Assembly: GCF_021044885.1 (NCBI RefSeq)
Contig: NZ_JAJNOD010000003.1
Coordinates: 1-64,000, forward strand
DNA: 64,000 bases
Direction: 5' to 3'
Origin: Microbacterium nymphoidis
GTDB taxonomy: Bacteria > Actinomycetota > Actinomycetes > Actinomycetales > Microbacteriaceae
Part shown: positions 26,955-35,556 of the stretch, one piece after another
Layout of the letters: each line of letters starts with the position of its first letter
Numbering within the stretch: position 1 is the stretch's first letter
Program-made: the position numbers and the translations under genes
Notes under the pieces: model-generated
What the model saw: the letters and a program-made list of their open reading frames with translations, nothing else
Database searches by the model: none
Told to the model about the DNA's origin: nothing

Positions 26955-27663
26955 ACGCATCCCGGTGATCGGCATCACCACCTACCGCCAGAGCGCGACG
27001 TGGGGGACCTGGCCCGGTGTGAACGCCGACCTCCTGCCCGCCACGTATGCCCGCGCGGTCGAAGAGGCCGGCGGCGCGCCCGTGCTGCTTCCGCCGGTGG
27101 CGGACGCCGAGAAGGCGGCCGCGGTGGCGGACCGGCTGGACGCGATCATCATCGCGGGCGGTGCCGATGTCTCGCCCCATCGCTACGGGCAGGAGCCGGA
27201 TCCCACCGTCACGGTCTGGTACGACGATCGGGATGCCTCCGAGCTCGCCTACCTCGCCGCCGCGGATGACGGGGACCTGCCCGTGCTCGGCATCTGCCGT
27301 GGCATGCAGCTGATGGCCGTTGCCGCGGGAGGGACGCTGATCCAGCATCTGCCGGATGCGGGCGGGGACGCCGTGCACTCCGGGAGCGACGGCGTGTACG
27401 GCCACGTCGCGGTGACGGTCGACAGCGGTACGCGAACCGGGCAGATCCTCGGCGAGCGCGCCGAAGTGGAATGTCATCACCACCAGGGGATCGGCGAGCA
27501 TCCCGGATTCGTGGTCACCGCCAGCGGTGAGGACGGCATCCCGCACGCGATGGAGCGTCCGGGCGACCGGTTCGTGGTGGGCGTGCAGTGGCATCCGGAG
27601 GAGGGTGCGGACCGCGAGCTCTTCGCCGCACTGGTCGCGGCGGCACGGGCGCGCATGCGCTGA
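26947..27663 (+). CDS. Gamma-glutamyl-amine hydrolase (class I amidotransferase, PuuD-like)
   Basis: 238 residues; TTG start overlapping the SDR gene by 8 bases, the only in-frame start that keeps the conserved N-terminus RIPVIGITTYR. Class I glutaminase-like fold: GGADVSPHRYGQEP, nucleophile Cys in LGICRGMQLMAV, ECHHHQGIGEHP and the His/Glu of GVQWHPEEGAD. It would release glutamate from the oxidised gamma-glutamyl compound, the last step of a Puu-type route. The operon ends here at a perfect terminator. Confidence 0.9.
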   Translation: MSERIPVIGITTYRQSATWGTWPGVNADLLPATYARAVEEAGGAPVLLPPVADAEKAAAVADRLDAIIIAGGADVSPHRYGQEPDPTVTVWYDDRDASELAYLAAADDGDLPVLGICRGMQLMAVAAGGTLIQHLPDAGGDAVHSGSDGVYGHVAVTVDSGTRTGQILGERAEVECHHHQGIGEHPGFVVTASGEDGIPHAMERPGDRFVVGVQWHPEEGADRELFAALVAAARARMR

Positions 27664-27691
27664 CACCGCCGCACGTCTCACCCAGAATCAG

Positions 27692-27721
27692 GGGCGAGTC
27701 AGGGGAGTCCCTGACTCGCCC
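27692..27721 (+). terminator. Terminator of the gamma-glutamylation operon
   Basis: A perfect 13-bp stem GGGCGAGTCAGGG (27692-27704) with CCCTGACTCGCCC (27709-27721), loop GAGT, followed by TTCTT; 28 bases after the stop codon. Confidence 0.93.
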
Positions 27722-27740
27722 TTCTTGGTGCGCTTCCTAG

Positions 27741-27770
27741 GCTGGAGACACCCGGACGGATGTCTCCAGC
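27741..27770. promoter_or_regulatory. Inverted repeat upstream of the export operon
   Basis: Perfect 10-bp arms GCTGGAGACA (27741-27750) and TGTCTCCAGC (27761-27770) around CCCGGACGGA. It lies between the preceding terminator and the lipoprotein gene, about 140 bases before its ATG, and a TTGAGA (27778-27783) follows. It may be an operator for the export operon. Confidence 0.4.
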
Positions 27771-27912
27771 GAAGAGTTTGAGACTTTATCCCTCCGAACG
27801 GACATACCTGTACAGCATCTGCATATCCATCCCGCGATGGATGCCGCCGTCGCGCAGCTTTGGATAGCCTGTGCGGACCAGGCGGCCTCGGGCCCGAAAA
27901 GGGGAGAAGAAC

Positions 27913-28971
27913 ATGAACGTAGCGAAGACGCTGTTGGTTGTGACGGCGGCGGGCGCTCTGCTCGCCGGGATCACCGGTTGCACCAGCGGAGGCTCCGGCG
28001 AGGCGCTCTCCCCGGAAGACGCCTGGAAGAACTCCCCGCTGTCGCAGTACATGAACGCCGGTTACGACTTCGACGCATCGCCCGAGGAGCAGCAGGCCGA
28101 GTCGGACAAGAAGCAGAAGAAGGTGGAGGAGCTCGTCGCCGAGTGCATGGCGAAGGAGGGCTTCGAGTACCAGCCCGTGGACTACTCCTCGCAGCCCGGC
28201 GTTGTCGGCGGAAGCGACGTCGAGTGGGAGCCGGACAAGAAGGAGTGGGTCGCGCAGTACGGGTACGGCGTGTTCAACAACCCCTACCCGTCGGAGCCCG
28301 AGGAGCCCACCGACGGCAACACCTGGGTGGATCCCAACCAGGAGTATGTCGAGTCCCTCACCGAGAGCGAGCGCACGTCGTACTACGAAGTCCTCTACGG
28401 TCCGCAGCCGACCGAGGAGGAGATGAACGATCCCGAGTTCCAGTGGGACAACTCCAACAGCTGTCAGGGCAAGGCCCAGGAGGAGGTCTGGGGCGAGCAG
28501 AACATCGGGCAGACCGATGAGTTCCAGCCGCTGATGGACGCCGTCAGCAAGTTCTACGACCAGTTCTACGGCGAGGGTGCCAAGCCCACGGAAGCCGACA
28601 AGGCCTGGGCCGATTGCTTCGCCGAGGCCGGCTACAGCGGCTTTGACCGCCAGAGCGCGGTGATCCAGAGCTTCTACGAGCGCAGCAACAAGTTCTGGGA
28701 GGACGCGAACGCGTCGATGTCCGCATCCGGCACGGAGACCGCGGATCCGGCGGACTACGTGGACCCGACGAAGTCCCCGGAGTGGAAGCAGGCCGCCGAG
28801 GAGGAGATCGAGACCGCGCTCGCCGACCTGGAATGCCGCCAGAAGACCGACTACGCCAAGAAGCAGCAGGACCTGGTGTTCGCCGCGGAGCAGAAGTTCG
28901 TCGATGAGCACAAGGCTGAGCTCGAGGCGTACAAGACCGCGATGGAGCAGGCCGCGGAGAAGGCCAAGTGA
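27913..28971 (+). CDS. Lipoprotein of unknown function linked to a MacAB-like exporter
   Basis: 352 residues; ATG chosen because GGGGAGAAG lies just upstream and a signal peptide follows. The lipobox is LLAGITGC (Cys about residue 24), giving a membrane-anchored extracellular protein. The mature part is rich in Glu, Lys, Tyr and Trp, has four or so spaced cysteines in ECMAKEGF, NSCQGKA, ADCFAEAG and LECRQK contexts, and ends in a long Lys/Glu/Ala helix. I recognise no enzymatic domain. Its stop overlaps the adaptor gene, so it is part of the export operon and may capture the exported substrate or sense the envelope. Confidence 0.75.
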   Translation: MNVAKTLLVVTAAGALLAGITGCTSGGSGEALSPEDAWKNSPLSQYMNAGYDFDASPEEQQAESDKKQKKVEELVAECMAKEGFEYQPVDYSSQPGVVGGSDVEWEPDKKEWVAQYGYGVFNNPYPSEPEEPTDGNTWVDPNQEYVESLTESERTSYYEVLYGPQPTEEEMNDPEFQWDNSNSCQGKAQEEVWGEQNIGQTDEFQPLMDAVSKFYDQFYGEGAKPTEADKAWADCFAEAGYSGFDRQSAVIQSFYERSNKFWEDANASMSASGTETADPADYVDPTKSPEWKQAAEEEIETALADLECRQKTDYAKKQQDLVFAAEQKFVDEHKAELEAYKTAMEQAAEKAK

Positions 28972-30815
28972 TCGGACGACGCGGACGGGGCAAGAACGAG
29001 GGAACCGAGGGGAGCAGCGAACACCCCGACCAGACGCCCGACCAGGGCAGCGTCGCGGGTGACAGCGTTTCGACCGAGCACGACGGTGTCTCGACAGAGG
29101 CTTCCGAGGTCGTGGCGCCGGCTGACCCCGCGGCGACGGGCCCGACGGAGACGTTCGGCTACATCGCCGGGTCCGCCGGAGATCCCGACGTGGCAGCACG
29201 CGCCTCGGCGCTCGACGCCGATTCCGGCACCACCGGCGATGCGCCCGCCTCGGACGGCTTCGAGACGATCCTCGGCGCCCCGCTTGCCGAGGAAGAGGTC
29301 GAGGAGAAGCCCGACACCTCGCGCGTGAAGGGCTGGAAGCGCGTCTTCCGCGGCAATCGGATGCTGTGGATCACGGTCGTGATCGCCATCCTGTCGCTGG
29401 TAGCCGGTCTCGCGGTGCAGCGGTTCATCATCTCTCCGGCGGAGGCGGCGGCAGACAAGAAGCCGGATGCCCCGGGGCTCGTGACGGCACCCGTCGAGTT
29501 CGGGGAGCTGAGCAACGACGTCACGATCCGAGCGGATGTGGCCTATGCGGACGCCGTCGACGTGAGCATCGACGCCTCCGACGTCAGCGGTGCTGCCATC
29601 GTCACCGGCCGTGTTCCGGCGGTGGGCGACACGCTCGACAAGCTCTCGGTGGCGATGGAGGTGGCCGGTCGGCCCGTCATCGTGCTGCCCGGAGACCTCC
29701 CCTCGTACCGCACGCTGCGCATCGGCGTGAACGGCCCGGACGTGGTTCAGCTGAAGCAGGCGCTGCAGGCAGTGGGCATCGACGGCGGCGACCCCGCCGA
29801 CGCCTCGTTCACGCAGCAGACCGCTGACGCTGTCGCGGCGCTGTACACCGCAGCGGGGTACGCCGCCCCGACGGGGGACGAGGCGGCCAACACGGCGTAT
29901 AAGTCCGCTCAGGAGAGCGTGACCGCGGCCGAGCAGGGGGTCGCGCAGGCACAGGCATCGCTGGACAAGGCCGGCCAGGGGCCCTCGAACGTCGAGGTCC
30001 TGCAACGAAACCAGGCAGTAGCCGCGGCTGAGCGCGCCCTAGAGGCCGCTCGCAACGACAAGACGTCCGATCCGAAGCCGGACATCCCGGCGCTGCAGGA
30101 TGCCCTGGACCTGGCCATCGCCGAGCGGGATGCGCTGTGGGCCGGAGTCAGCACTGAGGCGGAGCAGGGTGCCGTCGACGCGGCGCAGGAGCAGCTCACT
30201 CGCGCCTACGCCGACCTGGAGACCGCCCGTCAGGGCGTGCAGGCTTCGCTTCCGTCGAGTGAGGTGCTGTTCCTCACCGACCTCCCGCGTCGCGTGGACG
30301 ATGTGAAGGTGAAGCGCGGCAGCAAGCTCGAGGGTGCGGCGCTCAGCGTGTCGGGTGCCACGGTGCGTCTCAACGGCTCCGCCGCGGTCGCCGACGCGAA
30401 GCTGCTCGCCGTCGGAACCGCCGGTACGTTCGCGCTGCCGGATGGCACGCAGATCAACGCCAAGATCAGTGCGATCGATCAGGGCAAGGCGGATGCGCAG
30501 CGCTGGAGCATCCAGCTGGACCCCGAGGGGCTGACCCCGGAGCAGCTGGCCAGCGTGCAGGGAACGAACGTCCGCGTGACCATTCCGGTCGGAGCCACCG
30601 AGGGCGAGGTGCTCTCCGTCCCGCTCGCCGCGCTCACCGCGGGTGCCGGCGGTGAATCTCGCATCGAGGTTGTCGACGGCGATCCGCGTGAGGGGGAATC
30701 GGCCAAGACGCACCTCGTGGAGGTGAAGCTGGGTCTGTCCGCCGGCGGGTTCGTGGAGGTCACGCCCACCGAGGGCAAGCTCGAAGAGGGCGACCTGGTG
30801 GTGATCGGCGAATGA
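28968..30815 (+). CDS. MacA/HlyD-like adaptor with peptidoglycan-binding domain
   Basis: 615 residues; GTG overlaps the lipoprotein stop. About 120 disordered acidic residues precede one membrane segment (MLWITVVIAILSLVAGLAV, about 140-160). Outside the membrane come a split lipoyl/barrel domain, a peptidoglycan_binding_1 domain (RIGVNGPDVVQLKQALQAVG, about 245-300), a coiled-coil hairpin of Ala/Gln/Glu heptads (about 305-430) and a barrel returning to VPLAALTAG. In Gram-positive bacteria such adaptors link a MacB-type transporter to the cell wall. It lies directly before the ATPase and permease genes. Confidence 0.85.
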   Translation: MIGRRGRGKNEGTEGSSEHPDQTPDQGSVAGDSVSTEHDGVSTEASEVVAPADPAATGPTETFGYIAGSAGDPDVAARASALDADSGTTGDAPASDGFETILGAPLAEEEVEEKPDTSRVKGWKRVFRGNRMLWITVVIAILSLVAGLAVQRFIISPAEAAADKKPDAPGLVTAPVEFGELSNDVTIRADVAYADAVDVSIDASDVSGAAIVTGRVPAVGDTLDKLSVAMEVAGRPVIVLPGDLPSYRTLRIGVNGPDVVQLKQALQAVGIDGGDPADASFTQQTADAVAALYTAAGYAAPTGDEAANTAYKSAQESVTAAEQGVAQAQASLDKAGQGPSNVEVLQRNQAVAAAERALEAARNDKTSDPKPDIPALQDALDLAIAERDALWAGVSTEAEQGAVDAAQEQLTRAYADLETARQGVQASLPSSEVLFLTDLPRRVDDVKVKRGSKLEGAALSVSGATVRLNGSAAVADAKLLAVGTAGTFALPDGTQINAKISAIDQGKADAQRWSIQLDPEGLTPEQLASVQGTNVRVTIPVGATEGEVLSVPLAALTAGAGGESRIEVVDGDPREGESAKTHLVEVKLGLSAGGFVEVTPTEGKLEEGDLVVIGE

Positions 30816-30852
30816 CCACCGTCATCAGCGCGCCCGTGTCGGCGGGGGCCTC

Positions 30853-31530
30853 GTGACCGTCCCGCTCGTACAGCTGCGCGACCTCACCCGTTCCTTTCCC
30901 GGACCGCCCGAAGTACAGGCCCTCAAGGGCGTGAACTTCACGGTGGGCGAGGGTGAGTACGTCTCGATCATCGGTCCGTCGGGATCCGGGAAGTCCACGA
31001 TGCTGAACCTGCTGGGCCTGCTCGACCGGCCCACTGTGGGGGAGTACCTCCTCGCGGGAACCAGCACCTCCACGCTGGGTGAGGACGAGCGCGCCGCCGT
31101 GCGCGCACGCCTCATCGGGTTCGTCTTCCAGGCGTTCCACCTCATGCCCCGCCGGTCGGTGCTCGACAACGTGCTGATGCCGATGCAATACAACGGCATT
31201 CCGCGCGCCGAGCGCGAGCAGCGTGCCCGCGACGCCCTGGAGCGCGTGGGGCTGGGGCACCGGCTCGACTTCCTGCCCCCCTCGCTGTCCGGTGGCGAGC
31301 GCCAGCGCGTGGCCGTGGCCCGCGCGGTGGCGGGGAGCCCGCGGATGCTGCTGGCCGATGAGCCGACCGGAAACCTGGACCAGAAGACGACGGGGGAGGT
31401 GATGAGCCTGTTCGAGGAGCTGAACGCCGATGGGCTCACGCTCGTGCTCATCACGCACGACGACAACGTCGCCCGTCGTGCCCATCGCCGTGTGCGCATC
31501 GCCGACGGCCGACTGACCGAGGTGGCCTGA
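30853..31530 (+). CDS. ABC exporter ATP-binding protein (MacB/LolD type)
   Basis: 225 residues from GTG at 30853. Motifs: Walker A IGPSGSGKSTM, Q-loop FQAFHLMPRRSV, signature LSGGERQRVAVARAV, Walker B MLLADEPTGNLD and switch His in ITHDDNVARRAHR, all of the MacB/LolD subgroup (GNLDQKT). Between the adaptor stop and this start lies a 14-codon reading frame (ATG at 30812, stop overlapping the GTG) which may couple translation or reflect a small frameshift in the gene's 5' end. Confidence 0.9.
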   Translation: MTVPLVQLRDLTRSFPGPPEVQALKGVNFTVGEGEYVSIIGPSGSGKSTMLNLLGLLDRPTVGEYLLAGTSTSTLGEDERAAVRARLIGFVFQAFHLMPRRSVLDNVLMPMQYNGIPRAEREQRARDALERVGLGHRLDFLPPSLSGGERQRVAVARAVAGSPRMLLADEPTGNLDQKTTGEVMSLFEELNADGLTLVLITHDDNVARRAHRRVRIADGRLTEVA

Positions 31531-32900
31531 TGGCGCGCGCTCCTCGCCGCGAGGGCGGTACCCGGTCGAAGTGGCGCAACCCCTTCCGTCGTCGTTCGAA
31601 GACCGCTCTGGAGGAGGCGACGGACGCTGTGGATGCGCAGTCCGCACCCACCGGGGTCGCCGCGCTCCTGCGGCCTGTGCCGCATGCCGACCGTTTCACG
31701 ATGCAGGACCTGGTCGCCGAAGCAACCGCGGACATCGGTGCGCGGCCCGGCCGGCTCATCATGACGACCCTGGGAACGGTGCTGGGCATCGGCGCGCTGG
31801 TCGCCACGATCGGATTCGCAGAGACCACGGCTGGCCAGATCGCGAGCCAGTTCGACGCGGTCGCCCAGACCACGGTGCAGGTGACGCCCGCCAAGGCGCG
31901 CACCGGAGGGGAGACCACTGCCGCGGCGGGTCGTATCCCCTGGGATGCACCGGAACGGGTGATGACACTGGTCGGGGTGGAGGGTGCCGCGCTCATCAGC
32001 GACGTGAACCTCGGCTCGGAGCCGATCACGGCGGTTCCCATCGTGGACCCGTCGGCACCGCAGAAGGCACCGCCGAGTCTCGTCGCCGCGTCCGGCGACG
32101 TGCTGGCAACCCTGCATGCGACCATCACCAGCGGGCGGATGTTCGATGCCGGTCATGATCAGCGGGCGGACCGGGTCGCGGTGCTCGGAGCGGGCGCGGC
32201 GGAGAGTCTCGGTGTGCTTCGCATCGACCGTCAGCCGGCGATCTTCATCTCCGGGATCCCGTACGCCGTCATCGGCATCGTGGACGATTTCCAGCGCCGA
32301 TCCGATCTCCGCGATGCGGTGATCATCCCCTCACAGTCCGCATCGGCGGATTTCCGCCTCGGTGCGCCGAGCGAACTGCAGATCCGCATCGCCGTGGGCG
32401 CGGGTCAGCAGGTGGCGAAGCAGGCTCCGCTGGTGCTGGCCCCGAATGCGCCCGAGACGCTGGAGGCCGCTGCGCCGCCGTCGCGCTCGTCGCTGGCCAG
32501 CAACGTGCAGGCCGACGTGAACTTCGTCTTCCTGATCCTCGGTGGCATCGTGCTGTTGGCCGGTGCGCTCGGTATCGCCAACGTCACGCTGCTGAACGTG
32601 ATGGAGCGCGTGGGGGAGATCGGTCTTCGCCGGGCGGTGGGTGCGACGAGGCGGCAGATCGCTACGCAGTTCATGGTGGAGTCGGTGATCATCGGCCTGC
32701 TGGGCGGATTGATCGGTGCGAGCGTCGGCGTGTTCGCCATCGTCATCGTCTCGCTGACGCAGGGATGGACACCGGTGGTGCAGCCCTGGGTCGCCATCGG
32801 CGGCGCACTGCTGGGCGCCGTGGTGGGATGGCTCGCCGGGGCGTACCCCGCCGGTCGCGCGGCGCGGATCGAACCCGTCGCTGCCCTGCGCGGATCCTGA
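31530..32900 (+). CDS. MacB/FtsX-type ABC permease
   Basis: 456 residues; ATG overlaps the ATPase stop. A basic 70-residue N-terminal tail is followed by one membrane segment (MTTLGTVLGIGALVATIGFA), a large extracellular MacB_PCD domain (about 110-320) and three C-terminal membrane segments with the FtsX motif (VMERVGEIGLRRAVGATRRQI). It is the half-transporter whose ATPase is the preceding gene. With the adaptor and lipoprotein it forms a MacAB-like machine that probably exports a peptide or lipid-like substrate; the substrate is unknown. Confidence 0.88.
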   Translation: MARAPRREGGTRSKWRNPFRRRSKTALEEATDAVDAQSAPTGVAALLRPVPHADRFTMQDLVAEATADIGARPGRLIMTTLGTVLGIGALVATIGFAETTAGQIASQFDAVAQTTVQVTPAKARTGGETTAAAGRIPWDAPERVMTLVGVEGAALISDVNLGSEPITAVPIVDPSAPQKAPPSLVAASGDVLATLHATITSGRMFDAGHDQRADRVAVLGAGAAESLGVLRIDRQPAIFISGIPYAVIGIVDDFQRRSDLRDAVIIPSQSASADFRLGAPSELQIRIAVGAGQQVAKQAPLVLAPNAPETLEAAAPPSRSSLASNVQADVNFVFLILGGIVLLAGALGIANVTLLNVMERVGEIGLRRAVGATRRQIATQFMVESVIIGLLGGLIGASVGVFAIVIVSLTQGWTPVVQPWVAIGGALLGAVVGWLAGAYPAGRAARIEPVAALRGS

Positions 32901-32902
32901 CC

Positions 32903-32936
32903 GGTGTGCGCTGGTCCTCCGGGGCCGGCGCACACC
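32903..32936 (+). terminator. Terminator of the export operon
   Basis: GGTGTGCGCTGG (32903-32914) pairs with CCGGCGCACACC (32925-32936), with one T-G wobble, around a 10-base loop, starting 2 bases after the permease stop. CCTCGTCTTCG follows. Confidence 0.7.
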
Positions 32937-33047
32937 CTCGTCTTCGGGCGAAGCGGATGTCTCGCCGCGCGGCGCGGTACGAAAGGGGCGGGGAGAGCGC
33001 CGCTAGACTTTCCTGAGCGCGATTCAGGCGTGAGTACGGGAGATTCG

Positions 33048-33932
33048 GTGGCGAACAAGGCGATGACGGGCAAGAGCCAGCAGAACGGCGATGTGCCGAT
33101 GGGGCCCACGGGGCGTCCCTATCACGGCTTCCCGACTCCTCCCAAGCTGGACCAGCACGGTCCCGCCCGCATCATCGCCCTGTGCAACCAGAAGGGTGGC
33201 GTCGGCAAGACGACCACCACCATCAGCCTGGCGGCCGCTCTCGCTGGATACGGCCGCAAGGTGCTGGTCGTGGACTTCGACCCGCAGGGCGCGCTGTCGG
33301 CGGGTCTCGGCGTCCCGACGCACGACATCCCCACCATCTACGACCTGCTGCTGGATCCGAAGCGCGACGCACACGATGTGATCACCGCGACGCAGGTCGA
33401 GAACCTCGACCTGATGCCGGCGAACATCGACCTGTCGGCCGCGGAGGTGCACCTCGTCAACGAGGTGGCGCGTGAGACGATCCTGTCGCGCGTGCTGCGT
33501 CAGGTCTCCCGCGAGTACGACGTGATCCTGGTGGACTGCCAGCCGTCGCTCGGTCTGCTGACCGTGAACGCGCTGACCGCGAGCCACGGCGTGCTCATCC
33601 CGCTGGAGTGCGAGTTCTTCGCGCTGCGCGGTGTCGCGCTGCTCATCGAGACCATCGACAAGGTGCGCGACCGCCTGAACCCCGACATCAAGCTCGACGG
33701 CGTGCTGGCGACGATGTACGACCCGCGCACGCTGCACTCGCGCGAGGTTCTCGAGCGTGTGGTCGAGGCGTTCGGAGACGATGTGCTGGAGACGGTCATC
33801 GGCCGCACGGTGAAGTTCCCGGATGCGTCGGTGGCGGGTATGCCCATCACCGAGTTCGCGCCGGAGCATCCGGCGGCGCAGGCATACCTCCGACTGGCGC
33901 GTGAGCTGGTCGATCGTGGCGCCGTCGCCTGA
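33048..33932 (+). CDS. ParA/Soj-family ATPase of the scpAB operon
   Basis: 294 residues from a GTG with GGGAG 5 bases upstream; a GTG at 33030 is an alternative but has no ribosome site. A -10-like TAGACT lies at 33005-33010. A variable 45-residue N-terminus precedes the deviant Walker A NQKGGVGKTTTTISLA, the VVDFDPQGALSAGLG switch region and ILVDCQPSLGLLTVNAL Walker B. The same gene precedes scpA in M. tuberculosis (Rv1708). It is distinct from the origin-proximal ParA; a role in chromosome segregation with the condensin subunits is inferred from location. Confidence 0.88.
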   Translation: MANKAMTGKSQQNGDVPMGPTGRPYHGFPTPPKLDQHGPARIIALCNQKGGVGKTTTTISLAAALAGYGRKVLVVDFDPQGALSAGLGVPTHDIPTIYDLLLDPKRDAHDVITATQVENLDLMPANIDLSAAEVHLVNEVARETILSRVLRQVSREYDVILVDCQPSLGLLTVNALTASHGVLIPLECEFFALRGVALLIETIDKVRDRLNPDIKLDGVLATMYDPRTLHSREVLERVVEAFGDDVLETVIGRTVKFPDASVAGMPITEFAPEHPAAQAYLRLARELVDRGAVA

Positions 33933-34884
33933 GCACGGTGAGCTCGCCACCTCGGAGGAGGTGGCTGCGGCCGTTCGGGCTGCGCACACGGCGGAGGTGA
34001 CGGAGGCGTCTGGCGCGTCGGCCGGGGCCGCCGGTGCGTCGGTGGCCAGTGCTGCGGAGCCCTCGGAGGTCGCTTCCGGCGACGAAGGCGCTGCCGACGC
34101 GGCAAGCGGATTCCGCGTCTCGCTGTCGAATTTCGATGGCCCGTTCGACCTGCTGCTGAGCCTGATCTCGGCGCACGAGGTGGATATCACCGAGGTGTCG
34201 CTCAGCACCGTCACCGACGAGTTCATCGCGTACCTCCGGCACCTCGATGACCCGTCCGAGCTGGACCAGGCGAGCGAGTTCCTGGTGGTGGCGGCGACGC
34301 TGCTGGACATGAAGGTGGCGGGCCTGCTGCCGCAGGGTGAGCTGGTGGACGCTGAATCCGTCGCCCTGCTGGAGGCACGGGATCTGCTGTTCGCCCGGCT
34401 CCTGCAGTACCGCGCGTTCAAGGAGGCGTCGCAGTGGTTCGCCGCCCACCTGGATCGTGAAGCGCGCCGCCACACCCGCGCCGTGCGGCTGGACGAGAAA
34501 TACCGCGCGCGTGTTCCCGAGCTGATCTGGACCGCGACCCTCGACGACTTCGTGGCCACTGCGCTCATCGCCTTCGCGCCGCGGACCCTGCCCACGGTGG
34601 GCCTCGACCACCTCCATGCCCCGCTCATCTCCATCCGGGAACAGGCGGCCATCGTGGTGATGCAACTGCGCAGTCGCGAGCAGATGTCCTTCCGGGAACT
34701 GGTCGCCGACGCCGATGGGCCGGGCGTGGTGGTGGCGCGCTTCATCTCCATCCTCGAGCTGTATCGCCACGCGGCCATCACCTTCGAACAGCTCGAACCG
34801 CTGGGCGAGCTCACCCTGCGATGGGTGGCCGAGACCTGGTCCGATGAGACCCTTGCCGCACTGGGAGCCGACTATGACCGATGA
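33916..34884 (+). CDS. scpA: Segregation and condensation protein A
   Basis: 322 residues from GTG 33916, which overlaps the ParA-like gene by 17 bases; other GTGs (33901, 33961) are possible because the first 65 residues are a variable Ala/Glu/Ser-rich tail. The conserved kleisin part starts at FRVSLSNFDGPFDLLLSLI and contains ATLLDMKVAGLLPQGE and the C-terminal winged-helix (FRELVADADGPGVVVARFIS). ScpA bridges the SMC heads and binds ScpB, the next gene, to form condensin. Confidence 0.9.
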   Translation: MAPSPEHGELATSEEVAAAVRAAHTAEVTEASGASAGAAGASVASAAEPSEVASGDEGAADAASGFRVSLSNFDGPFDLLLSLISAHEVDITEVSLSTVTDEFIAYLRHLDDPSELDQASEFLVVAATLLDMKVAGLLPQGELVDAESVALLEARDLLFARLLQYRAFKEASQWFAAHLDREARRHTRAVRLDEKYRARVPELIWTATLDDFVATALIAFAPRTLPTVGLDHLHAPLISIREQAAIVVMQLRSREQMSFRELVADADGPGVVVARFISILELYRHAAITFEQLEPLGELTLRWVAETWSDETLAALGADYDR

Positions 34885-35491
34885 CCTCGCCACCGATGTG
34901 ACCGCTGCCGTCGAGCCAGAGGACCGGCCGCTGACCGATGCGGAGATCGCGCAGCGCGTCGAGGCGATTCTGCTCATCGTGGAGGAGCCGCAGTCGATCG
35001 TGAGTCTCGCCGCTGCCGTCCAGGCTCCCACCGCGGCGGTCCGTCGCGTGGTCCGGGCGCTGGCCGCCGACTACGACGGGGAGAGCGGTGGGCCTCGCCG
35101 GGGGTTCGAACTGCGCGAAGTGGGAGGCGGCTGGCGCTTCTACGTCCGTGCCGAGCACGACGACATGGTCTCCGACTACGTCAACGCGCAGGCGCCGTCG
35201 AGGCTCTCGCAGGCCGCGCTGGAAACCCTCGCCGTGATCGCCTACAAGCAGCCGGTCACCCGCAGCCAGGTGGCGTCGATCCGCGCCGTGAACGTGGACG
35301 GCGTGGTGCGCACGCTCGTGGCGCGCGGGTTGATCACCGAGCTGTTCACCGATTCCGAGACCGGAGCGATCAACTACGGCACGACGGATGCACTGCTCAC
35401 CTACCTCGGTATCAACTCCCTCGACGAGCTGCCCCCGATCTCGCCGCTGCTCGATGACGGTGCCGACGGATTCGACGGCGTGATCGCCTAG
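34874..35491 (+). CDS. scpB: Segregation and condensation protein B
   Basis: 205 residues; ATG chosen because it lies 11 bases inside the end of scpA and gives MTDDLATDVTAAVEPEDRP. Two winged-helix domains are visible, with RVEAILLIVEEPQSIVSLAA in the first and LSQAALETLAVIAYKQPVTR then EIRAVNVDGV-like IRAVNVDGVVRTLVARGLI in the second, as in all ScpB proteins. It forms the SMC-ScpA-ScpB complex. Confidence 0.93.
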   Translation: MTDDLATDVTAAVEPEDRPLTDAEIAQRVEAILLIVEEPQSIVSLAAAVQAPTAAVRRVVRALAADYDGESGGPRRGFELREVGGGWRFYVRAEHDDMVSDYVNAQAPSRLSQAALETLAVIAYKQPVTRSQVASIRAVNVDGVVRTLVARGLITELFTDSETGAINYGTTDALLTYLGINSLDELPPISPLLDDGADGFDGVIA

Positions 35492-35506
35492 GCCGAGAAT
35501 GGATAT

Positions 35507-35528
35507 GCCGTCCTCGCGCGAGGACGGC
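35507..35528. promoter_or_regulatory. 22-bp perfect palindrome between scpB and the pseudouridine synthase gene
   Basis: GCCGTCCTCG-CG-CGAGGACGGC is a perfect palindrome 15 bases after scpB and 28 bases before the next ATG. No T-run follows. It could be a partial terminator, an RNA processing site or an operator. Confidence 0.45.
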
Positions 35529-35556
35529 TCGCTGATGTGAATGAGAAGACCGACGT

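Noticed and set aside
33823..33915. Longer scpA start at 33823
   Set aside because: Would overlap the ParA-like gene by 110 bases with an Arg-rich tail that is the shifted-frame translation of its 3' end.
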